This document shows, in pieces, positions 1 to 4,976 of a stretch of 5,597 bases of DNA. Within the stretch, counting starts at the first letter, position 1; every line of letters starts with the position of its first letter. The notes beneath the pieces are model-generated. The model ran no database searches, was not told the DNA's origin, and saw only the letters and a list, made by a program, of their open reading frames with translations. Origin of the DNA: an uncultured Limnohabitans sp. (lineage in GTDB: Bacteria > Pseudomonadota > Gammaproteobacteria > Burkholderiales > Burkholderiaceae_C); assembly GCF_937889215.1 (NCBI RefSeq), contig NZ_CALBEX010000497.1, positions 1 through 5,597 of the forward strand. The letters are read 5' to 3'. Position numbers and translations under genes: made by a program.

Positions 1-374
1 ACATGGTCACAAGCATGGTGATCGGCCAGTTGCTTGAGGTCGTGGCCCAAGGATCGCAACAAAGACGCACCACCATCCGCGTCATGGGCTTGCACCAAGC
101 GCACGATCTGGTCGTCGATGACCAGGCCATCCGAGCGGTCGCTGTACCAATAAATGCGGCGCAAATCCACATCCAACGCCGCTTGAGACAAGGCCTGCGA
201 CAACAAGCTGAGCAGTCCCTGGCGATTGACAGACTCGCCCGTGGCACCCATGGCCCCTTGCTGGGCCAGCCAGATCAAAAATCGCCCGTCGATCAGGGCC
301 ATGCAAGTGCCGCTGCGGTGGTCGCCAAAACGGCGCTCTGAACGGGCGTCGTGAGAAAAATATTCGCGTTTCAT
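1..374 (-). CDS. NYN/PIN-like (LabA/DUF88-type) domain protein, C-terminus beyond the window
   Basis: This minus-strand frame is open from the ATG at 374 to the window edge, giving 124 complete codons plus two bases. The start is well fixed: an in-frame TAA lies at 396-398 and no other ATG, GTG or TTG comes between. After about 24 polar residues there is a hydrophobic strand ending in an acidic residue (MALIDGRFLIW, Asp29). A second strand of the type RRIYWYSDRSD follows at 72-82, then an alpha-helical stretch LRSLGHDLKQLADHHACDH at about 106-124. A first strand with an early Asp, then a '(Y/W)YD'-like strand, then a helix leading to a further acidic strand is the layout of NYN-domain (PIN-like fold) nucleases, which act on RNA using clustered Asp residues. 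The distal acidic residues lie outside the window, so catalysis cannot be judged. No good Shine-Dalgarno is visible. It is divergent from the Nudix gene. The family call is by pattern only; another Rossmann-like protein is possible. Confidence 0.6.
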   Translation of the reverse strand, partial: MKREYFSHDARSERRFGDHRSGTCMALIDGRFLIWLAQQGAMGATGESVNRQGLLSLLSQALSQAALDVDLRRIYWYSDRSDGLVIDDQIVRLVQAHDADGGASLLRSLGHDLKQLADHHACDH

Positions 375-467
375 GAATGGGCTGTATCCGTATGATTAAG
401 AGCTGTAACGTTGCTAGATAACGCAACCTTTTCATTTTACGGCGTCAAGCCCACCAACCCGCGCTGA

Positions 468-483
468 CAGGCCATCCGAGCGG
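468..483. repeat. 16-bp exact direct repeat of 123-138
   Basis: CAGGCCATCCGAGCGG occurs here in the intergenic region and again at 123-138, inside the NYN-like gene where the complement encodes part of DRSDGLV. Similarity extends a few bases to the left if one base gap is allowed (TGA-C-CAGG against TGA-CAGG). The intergenic copy would be read in a different frame from the genic copy. It may be a small local duplication. Confidence 0.6.
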
Positions 484-499
484 CGGCGTTCAGGTCCAT

Positions 500-528
500 G
501 GCGACAGGTCGCCAGCGGGTCAGCCCGC
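500..528. repeat. Two adjacent short inverted repeats upstream of the Nudix gene
   Basis: Positions 500-513 form a perfect 6-bp inverted repeat, GGCGAC-AG-GTCGCC. One base later, 515-528 form GCGGG-TCAG-CCCGC, a 5-bp stem with a 4-base loop. Neither is followed by a T-run, so they are unlikely to be intrinsic terminators. They end 6 bp before the candidate -10 box at 535-540, which would suit an operator or activator site, but short GC-rich inverted repeats also arise by chance in DNA of this composition. Confidence 0.35.
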
Positions 529-534
529 GTGGGT

Positions 535-540
535 TATAAA
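535..540 (+). promoter_or_regulatory. Candidate -10 box of the Nudix-cobD-like operon (leaderless geometry)
   Basis: TATAAA stands out in very GC-rich surroundings and matches the sigma-70 -10 consensus at five of six positions. It ends 8 nt before the GTG start at 549, so transcription would begin at or next to the start codon. No convincing -35 hexamer is present at 16-18 bp upstream. There is no Shine-Dalgarno between 541 and 548. Confidence 0.4.
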
Positions 541-548
541 TACTGCCT

Positions 549-1274
549 GTGCTTAAAAATTCACGCTTTGATCCCCGACAAGTTCCTGCATGGCAAATCG
601 ATCACGATATGCCTGCCGTGCCGTGTTCGCTGCTTCAACCCGAGGCTTTGAAAGCGCGATTTGCGCAACCCCCGGTCTGGCAGCCTGAAATCACCAGAGA
701 AAACTTCGCATCTGACCGCCCGCCTGCGCACGCGGCGGTGCTGGTGCCCATCGTGATGCGCGGGGCCAACGCCTCGACGCCCACAGTGCTGCTGACCCGA
801 CGGGCTGCCCACATGAACACCCATTCCGGTCAAATTGCCTTTCCCGGCGGCAAGGTGGATCCCGAGGACAGCAACATGCAGGCCACGGCGCTGCGCGAAG
901 CCCATGAAGAAGTGGGGCTGGAGGCCCGCCACGTCCAGGTCATCGGTGAGTTACCGGTCTATGTCACGGGGACGTCTTTTTGGGTCACCCCGGTCATTGG
1001 CTTGGTCTCGCCTGACTTCGACTTGCAGCCCAACCCGGATGAGGTGGCCGATGTGTTCGAGGTGCCCTTGTCATTTTTGATGAACCCGGCCAACCACCAT
1101 CGGCACGCCGTGGATTGGCAAGGGGCTGAGCGGCAATGGTTTTCCATGCCCTATCAAGAAAACCGCATGGCCGCCAATGGCGACGTTCAGTTGGTGGAGC
1201 GCTTCATCTGGGGTGCAACAGCCGGCATGCTGCGCAATTTTTACCGTTTTTTAGCGGCCTCCCCGTCGCTGTGA
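549..1274 (+). CDS. CoA pyrophosphatase, Nudix hydrolase (NudL/YeaB type)
   Basis: This 241-residue cytosolic Nudix hydrolase is predicted to cleave CoA and its oxidised or acylated derivatives into 3',5'-ADP and (acyl-)4'-phosphopantetheine, with Mg or Mn. The CoA-type signature LLTxR...G...FPGG is present: LLTRRAAHMNTHSGQIAFPG at 81-100, with Gly94 and the FPGG at 98-101. The Nudix helix follows at about 101-124, with Asp107, then REAHEEVGL supplying Arg116, Glu117, Glu120 and Glu121. As in E. coli NudL, as I recall it, the box carries Asp at the first acidic position and one extra residue before RE. I chose the GTG at 549 because a TAA at 537-539 closes the frame and GTG is the first usual start after it; an internal ATG at 609 would remove 20 residues including FDPRQVP, which I recall as common in related proteins. 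The cobD-like gene begins 7 nt after the stop, so the two are probably cotranscribed. The function is a family inference and the family match is strong. Confidence 0.93.
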   Translation: MLKNSRFDPRQVPAWQIDHDMPAVPCSLLQPEALKARFAQPPVWQPEITRENFASDRPPAHAAVLVPIVMRGANASTPTVLLTRRAAHMNTHSGQIAFPGGKVDPEDSNMQATALREAHEEVGLEARHVQVIGELPVYVTGTSFWVTPVIGLVSPDFDLQPNPDEVADVFEVPLSFLMNPANHHRHAVDWQGAERQWFSMPYQENRMAANGDVQLVERFIWGATAGMLRNFYRFLAASPSL

Positions 1275-1281
1275 GAATGCC

Positions 1282-2247
1282 ATGAATTTTTTTGCCATTT
1301 TGCTGGCCCTGGTGCTGGAACAAGTTCGACCTCTGAAGACCCACAATCAGGTGTTCGCTGCCGTCAACCGCTGGGCCAAATGGATGGCCCGGACCTTTGA
1401 CGCAGGCACCCGCCCACAAGCCTGGATCACCTGGGGCATCACCATCCTTGGCCCTGCCCTATTGGTTGTTTTGGTGCATTGGCTGCTGGCATTTGGCTTG
1501 GGTTGGTGGGTGGCCATTTTGTGGAACGTGGCTTTGCTTTACGTGACCTTGGGATTTCGCCAGTTCAGCCACCACTTCACAGGCATCCGCGAGGCGCTGG
1601 AAAACGGTGACGAAGACCCCGCACGCGAATTGCTTGCGCAATGGCAGCAAGTGCAAGTCGGTCAAATTCCGCGCAGTGAAATCGTTCGGCATGTGATCGA
1701 GTATTCGATCATCGCCGCGCACCGTCACGTTTTTGGCGTGTTTTTTTGGTACGCCGCTTTGTCCTTGATCGGCCTGGGTCCTGTGGGTGCGGTCATCTAT
1801 CGGCTCACGGAATTCGCGCAACGCCGCTGGCACGCACCCTCCTCTGACGGCTCATTGCCCAGCGAGGTCTTGCGCTCCGTGTCCGCCAGGGCTTGGCAAG
1901 CCATCGACTGGTTGCCTTCGCGCATGACCGCTGTCGGCTTTGCCGTTGTGGGCAGTTTTGAAGACGCCATGGACGGCTGGCGTCACCACGCACAAAACTT
2001 CCCGACCGACAACGATGGGGTGATTCTGGCGGCCACCGCTGGTGCCATCAACATCCGTTTGGGTGGCGCTGCTTTGCAGCCCGCCGTTGAAGAATCGGAC
2101 ACTGTGGCCACGCCCGGCAGCAGCAGCACCCCAGGGCGGGAAGCCAACCTGTCGCACTTTGCGCAAGTGGTGGGCTTGGTCTGGCGCACCGTCATCTTGT
2201 GGTTGCTGTTGCTGGCCTTGCTGACCATGGCCAATTTGGTGGGCTGA
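1282..2247 (+). CDS. CobD/CbiB-family integral membrane protein (divergent)
   Basis: This 321-residue protein has hydrophobic segments at about 2-15, 47-92, 150-175, 216-226 and 295-319. Three stretches recall CobD/CbiB, the membrane enzyme that attaches aminopropanol (phosphate) to cobyric acid: FFWYAALSLIGLGPVGAVIY (154-173, like the CobD segment ending in an LYR/K turn), IDWLPSRMTAV (208-218, like the D..N.iPARLTA motif) and NDGVILAATAGAINIRLGG (234-252, like the AGALGVRLGG motif). However, at 139-156 the canonical E..AEN..D segment is replaced by IEYSIIAAHRHVFGVFFW, lacking the Asn and Asp. A hydrophilic Ser/Pro/Glu-rich linker (about 259-280) precedes the last membrane helix. No other cobalamin gene is in the window, so the true role may differ; an AmpE-like role in the same superfamily is an alternative. 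It is the second gene of the Nudix operon, and a weak GAGA lies 5 nt before ATG. Confidence 0.8.
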   Translation: MNFFAILLALVLEQVRPLKTHNQVFAAVNRWAKWMARTFDAGTRPQAWITWGITILGPALLVVLVHWLLAFGLGWWVAILWNVALLYVTLGFRQFSHHFTGIREALENGDEDPARELLAQWQQVQVGQIPRSEIVRHVIEYSIIAAHRHVFGVFFWYAALSLIGLGPVGAVIYRLTEFAQRRWHAPSSDGSLPSEVLRSVSARAWQAIDWLPSRMTAVGFAVVGSFEDAMDGWRHHAQNFPTDNDGVILAATAGAINIRLGGAALQPAVEESDTVATPGSSSTPGREANLSHFAQVVGLVWRTVILWLLLLALLTMANLVG

Positions 2248-2261
2248 AGGCCCAGGGCGCG

Positions 2262-3254
2262 TCACCAGCGCTGTTGGCTCAGCTCATCAAACAGCTGCGC
2301 ATAAATGCGGTGCCGCCGCACGCTGATGGTGCCAACATGCTGCGCGTTTTCGACCTGGGCCAGCACGCCACAACCGGGCTCGTGCAAATGCGTGCAGTTG
2401 TAAAACTTGCAGCCACCCACATGCTGGCGCAAATCGGGCATGCAGTCGGCCAAGCGCGTGGGCTCAATGTGATGCAGACCAAACTCCTGAAAACCCGGTG
2501 AGTCGATCAAGGCGGTGCGTGCAGCACCCTGTTCAGCCGATGCATCCAGTGCGGGCACCCAATACCAGCGAGTGCTGGTGGTGGTGTGCTTGCCCGAGTT
2601 GAGCGCCAGCGAAATTTCGCCTGTTTCCACCTGAGCGTCGGGCACCAAGCGGTTGATCAGCGTGCTCTTGCCACTGCCAGATGGCCCCAAAACCAGTGTG
2701 GTCAGCCCCTGCAAAAGTGCACACAAAGCGGCCACGCCGTCGTCGTCCACTGGGCTGCGCGGGCTGAGGCTGATGGGCATCACGCTGTAACCCATGGCGC
2801 GGTAGGGGGCCAAGCGCTCCCAGGCTTGCGCAAAGGGTTGGGCCAAATCACTTTTATTGAGCGCAATGATGGGCGTGATGCGTTCGGCTTCGGCGGCCAC
2901 CAGGGCACGAGAGAGTTGGCTCTCCGAGTACTCCGGGTCGGCCGCGATAAGGATCAGCACACGGTCCAAGTTGGCCGCGAACGATTTGGTTCGGATTTCA
3001 TCTTGCCGGTAAAACAGGTTGCGACGCGCCTGCAGCTTTTCAATGCTGCCTTCGTCGCCCGCAATTTGCCAAAGCACTTGGTCGCCCACCACCACCTGAT
3101 TTTTCTTGCCACGCGGGTGGCAAATCAGGCGTCGGCCTTCGGGTGTCTCCACCAAACAATGGCGGCCATAGGTGGCTACCACCAGACCGGGCTCCAGACT
3201 GGCCAACAGATCGGCCGCTGGAGAGGACGCCTGACGTGTTTTGGGTTTACTCAT
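2262..3254 (-). CDS. rsgA: Ribosome small-subunit-dependent GTPase RsgA (YjeQ/YloQ)
   Basis: RsgA is a cytosolic circularly permuted GTPase that binds the decoding centre of the maturing 30S subunit, checks it and releases RbfA on GTP hydrolysis. This 330-residue protein has the expected order. An N-terminal OB-fold spans about 20-75 (LVVATYGRHCLVET...). The G4 motif NKSD is at 133-136 and comes before the P-loop GPSGSGKST (190-198), the GKHTTT switch at 221-226 and DSPGF (G3) at 251-255. A C-terminal zinc finger Cx4CxHx5C uses Cys282, Cys287, His289 and Cys295. The P-loop differs from the common GQSGVGKSS but keeps Lys196 and Ser197. The usual G5 'SA' is weak (PISLSPRS). It is the last gene of the M48-phhB-rsgA operon; its ATG comes 6 nt after the phhB stop with no clear Shine-Dalgarno, so translational coupling is likely. 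It faces the cobD-like gene end-on. Confidence 0.97.
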   Translation of the reverse strand: MSKPKTRQASSPAADLLASLEPGLVVATYGRHCLVETPEGRRLICHPRGKKNQVVVGDQVLWQIAGDEGSIEKLQARRNLFYRQDEIRTKSFAANLDRVLILIAADPEYSESQLSRALVAAEAERITPIIALNKSDLAQPFAQAWERLAPYRAMGYSVMPISLSPRSPVDDDGVAALCALLQGLTTLVLGPSGSGKSTLINRLVPDAQVETGEISLALNSGKHTTTSTRWYWVPALDASAEQGAARTALIDSPGFQEFGLHHIEPTRLADCMPDLRQHVGGCKFYNCTHLHEPGCGVLAQVENAQHVGTISVRRHRIYAQLFDELSQQRW

Positions 3255-3260
3255 GCCGCA

Positions 3261-3572
3261 TCATGCCGGGAGCAAGGCATCGGTTTGCGTGGCCGCTTCA
3301 AAGTCGAGACGGCTCAAGCCACGCACATCGTGCGTGTTCCAGCGCAGCACACAACGTTTGTAGGTCAGCACCAGCTCCGGGTGGTGGTTGAGCTTTTCAG
3401 ACAACCAGCCCACGCTGTTCACAAACAGCAGCGCATGTGTGTGTTGGGCAAACTCAAAGGTTTTTTCGATGGCAATGTTGTCGCCGTCGCCCGACAAGCC
3501 CCAACCCGAAATTTGGCTCAGCCCCATGATGATCTCTGTGGGCTTGAGGGCTCTCACGTCTTGAGCGCTCAT
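3261..3572 (-). CDS. phhB: Pterin-4a-carbinolamine dehydratase (PhhB/PCD/DCoH family)
   Basis: This small cytosolic enzyme of 103 residues dehydrates 4a-hydroxytetrahydrobiopterin to the quinonoid dihydropterin, recycling the cofactor used by aromatic amino acid hydroxylases. The family signature is clear: EKLNHHPEL at 59-67 with the paired catalytic His63-His64-Pro65, followed by Trp78, Thr80-His81-Asp82 and Asp90, all in the expected spacing. I chose the ATG at 3572 because it overlaps the stop of the upstream M48 gene as ATGA, gives the usual family length, and has a GAGGA about 10 nt upstream. A longer frame from 3638 would only add 22 residues of M48 antiphase coding sequence. No phenylalanine hydroxylase gene is visible in the window, so the physiological pterin is not known; some homologues also serve molybdopterin metabolism. 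It lies between M48 and rsgA in one operon. Confidence 0.93.
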   Translation of the reverse strand: MSAQDVRALKPTEIIMGLSQISGWGLSGDGDNIAIEKTFEFAQHTHALLFVNSVGWLSEKLNHHPELVLTYKRCVLRWNTHDVRGLSRLDFEAATQTDALLPA

Positions 3573-4828
3573 GCTGTTTTCATCCTCAGCAAACGCTCGC
3601 TGGCTGGGGGGTGCGAATAGTAGAACCTCACGTACCACGGGTCAGGCGTCAGAGTCGATGCGTTGTCTTGGTAGAGCTTCAGCAAAGCCGAAGACAAATC
3701 AGCCCCCGGTGTTTGCGACACCGCATAGGCATCGGCCTCGAACTCTTGTTGACGCGAACGCCAGGACGACAGGGGAGCCAAGAACAAACTGAACACAGGC
3801 GTGACCAGCATGAACAAGACCAGCGCCAGCGCATCGTTGCTGCCCGACAAATTGGGCATCACGCCCAGACCCGTGTAAAACCAAACCTGCTGCGCCAGCC
3901 AGCCGAGCAGCGCCAGACCGGCCAGCGTCATGGCAAAGCTGGTCGCCATCATTTTGACGATGTGATTGTGCTTGAAGTGGCCCAACTCATGGGCCAGCAC
4001 CGCTTCCATTTCGGCCGGAGTCAACTGCTTGAGCAAGGTGTCAAAAAACACCACGCGTTTGCTGGCCCCAAAGCCTGTGAAAAAAGCATTGGAATGCGCC
4101 GACCGGCGGCTGCCATCCATCACGAAAAAGCCTTTGGCGGTGAAGCCTGCGCGTTGCATCAAGCCCTGCACACGGGCCTTGAGCGAGTCGTCGTCCAAGG
4201 GCGTGAATTTGTTGAACAGCGGCATGATCACGTTGGGGGCAATCGCCATCAAGAACAACTGCCAGCCCACCAACACACCCCAGGCCCACAGCCACCACCA
4301 CGCACCCCCAGCTTGCATGAGCCACAGCACCACCCACAAAAGCGGCAGGCCCAGCACCAAACCCAACACCAGCCCCTTGGTCATATCGCCCAGCCACAAG
4401 GCGGGCGTGATCTTGTTGAAGCCAAAGCGCTGCTCCACGCCAAAAGTTTGCATGAGCGACAAGGGCAATCCGATGACACCACCGACCAAAGTGAAGCCCA
4501 GCACCAGTGCGATTTGCTGCCCCATGCCTGGCCCCATCGCCTCCAGCAACACCTGGTTCAAGGCATCCAGGCCGCCCAGCAGCGTCCAGCCCAGCAGCAC
4601 CGCCGCATCGAGCGCGATGTCGATTTGCGACAAACGGGCCTTGGCCAGGGTGTAATCGGCGGCTTTTTGGTGGTCGGCCAACGACAGGGTTTGGGCATAC
4701 GCCTGCGGCACGGCATGGCGGTGCTGGGCCACATGCCGCACTTGGCGGGCGTTCAGCCAGAACTTGAGCGCCACATGGGCCAGCAAGGCCAGCACAAGCG
4801 TCAGGGTCAGAGTCAGGGATGGATTCAT
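3569..4828 (-). CDS. M48-family zinc metallopeptidase, Ste24/CAAX-protease-1 type
   Basis: This 419-residue integral inner-membrane protease is the size of Ste24-type M48A peptidases. It starts with a hydrophobic helix (about 4-25) and has further hydrophobic segments at about 71-90, 103-126, 151-172, 177-200, 295-318 and 332-352. The zinc site is intact: HELGH with His280, Glu281 and His284, and the third ligand Glu362 in SRQQEFEADAYA. The late YSHPPASER segment (His406, Arg412) is also typical of the family. Bacterial members are thought to cleave misfolded or damaged membrane proteins, because bacteria lack prenylated CaaX substrates; the true substrate here is unknown. The frame is open upstream as far as 5173, but that part lies antisense to orn and has no family likeness, so the ATG at 4828 directly before the hydrophobic N-terminus is preferred. 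It heads an operon with phhB (ATGA overlap) and rsgA. Confidence 0.93.
   Translation of the reverse strand: MNPSLTLTLTLVLALLAHVALKFWLNARQVRHVAQHRHAVPQAYAQTLSLADHQKAADYTLAKARLSQIDIALDAAVLLGWTLLGGLDALNQVLLEAMGPGMGQQIALVLGFTLVGGVIGLPLSLMQTFGVEQRFGFNKITPALWLGDMTKGLVLGLVLGLPLLWVVLWLMQAGGAWWWLWAWGVLVGWQLFLMAIAPNVIMPLFNKFTPLDDDSLKARVQGLMQRAGFTAKGFFVMDGSRRSAHSNAFFTGFGASKRVVFFDTLLKQLTPAEMEAVLAHELGHFKHNHIVKMMATSFAMTLAGLALLGWLAQQVWFYTGLGVMPNLSGSNDALALVLFMLVTPVFSLFLAPLSSWRSRQQEFEADAYAVSQTPGADLSSALLKLYQDNASTLTPDPWYVRFYYSHPPASERLLRMKTA
4801..4818. repeat. Three tandem copies of a TCAGRG hexamer within the M48 gene
   Basis: TCAGGG-TCAGAG-TCAGGG lies in the codons for the N-terminal membrane helix of the M48 protease and encodes, on the minus strand, an alternating Leu-Thr run (residues 4-10, SLTLTLT). 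The run is in frame, so copy-number change would lengthen or shorten the helix by two residues without a frameshift. It may be only a codon-choice coincidence. Confidence 0.6.
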
Positions 4829-4834
4829 GACCCT

Positions 4835-4840
4835 ATTGTA
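4835..4840 (-). promoter_or_regulatory. Candidate -10 box of the M48-phhB-rsgA operon (leaderless geometry)
   Basis: On the minus strand TACAAT, a five-of-six match to TATAAT, is followed by AGGGTC and then the ATG at 4828. The 6-nt gap puts the expected transcription start on or next to the A of ATG. No convincing -35 hexamer is seen at 16-18 bp. The AGGG is too close to ATG to work as a normal Shine-Dalgarno. Confidence 0.5.
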
Positions 4841-4845
4841 GAAGC

Positions 4846-4860
4846 GGGCCTGCACGGCCC
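4846..4860. repeat. Palindrome A1 in the M48/orn intergenic region
   Basis: GGGCC-TGCAC-GGCCC is a perfect 5-bp inverted repeat with a 5-base centre, 5 bp upstream of the M48 -10 box. Its core GGCCTGCACGGCC matches palindrome A2 except for one extra T. It could be an operator for the M48 operon. Confidence 0.4.
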
Positions 4861-4865
4861 TGCTA

Positions 4866-4878
4866 GGCAAGGGCTTGC
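4866..4878. repeat. Palindrome B1 in the M48/orn intergenic region
   Basis: GGCAAGGGCTTGC contains the 5-bp inverted repeat GCAAG-GG-CTTGC. It equals palindrome B2 (4941-4954) except that B2 has one extra C in the middle. Confidence 0.4.
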
Positions 4879-4896
4879 GCAGCCAAGGCGCTGGCC

Positions 4897-4912
4897 CTGG
4901 CCGCACGGCCAG
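4897..4912. repeat. Palindrome A2 in the M48/orn intergenic region
   Basis: CTGGCC-GCAC-GGCCAG is a perfect 6-bp inverted repeat with a 4-base centre. Its core repeats A1 without the central T. It sits near the middle of the divergent promoter region, about 55 bp before the orn -10 box. Confidence 0.4.
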
Positions 4913-4940
4913 CAAAGCCAGGCTTGGTCGCACGCAGTGG

Positions 4941-4955
4941 GGCAAGCGGCTTGCC
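4941..4955. repeat. Palindrome B2, 15-bp operator-like site before orn
   Basis: GGCAAGC-G-GCTTGCC is a perfect 7-bp inverted repeat around a single base. It ends 9 bp before the candidate orn -10 box at 4965-4970 and covers the place where a -35 element would be expected. That position would suit a repressor site or a site for an activator that replaces the -35. Confidence 0.45.
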
Positions 4956-4964
4956 ATCATCAGC

Positions 4965-4970
4965 GACAAT
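4965..4970 (+). promoter_or_regulatory. Candidate -10 box of orn (leaderless geometry)
   Basis: GACAAT, a four-of-six match to TATAAT, is followed by CTTGCC and the ATG at 4977. The 6-nt gap is the same as on the M48 side, so the transcript would begin at or beside the start codon. No Shine-Dalgarno and no good -35 hexamer are present. Confidence 0.4.
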
Positions 4971-4976
4971 CTTGCC

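Noticed and set aside
82..435. Minus-strand open frame of 117 codons overlapping the NYN-like gene
   Set aside because: It runs one frame off the NYN-like gene, and its translation is Arg/Pro/His-rich without a motif. The NYN-like frame has a coherent fold pattern and continues past the window edge.
2241..2253. GGGC-TGAAG-GCCC as an intrinsic terminator of the cobD-like gene
   Set aside because: The stem is only 4 bp, overlaps the stop codon and has no following T-run.
2586..3620. Plus-strand open frame of 344 codons opposite rsgA and phhB
   Set aside because: It spans two well-supported minus-strand genes and their junction, has low-complexity antisense composition and no motif.
3573..3638. 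Longer phhB start at 3638
   Set aside because: The extra 22 residues are antiphase M48 sequence. The ATGA overlap at 3569-3572 and the family length support the start at 3572.
4875..4976. Upstream start of orn at 4875
   Set aside because: The added residues are Arg/Gly-rich, unlike Orn, and would run through the palindromes and the -10-like box.
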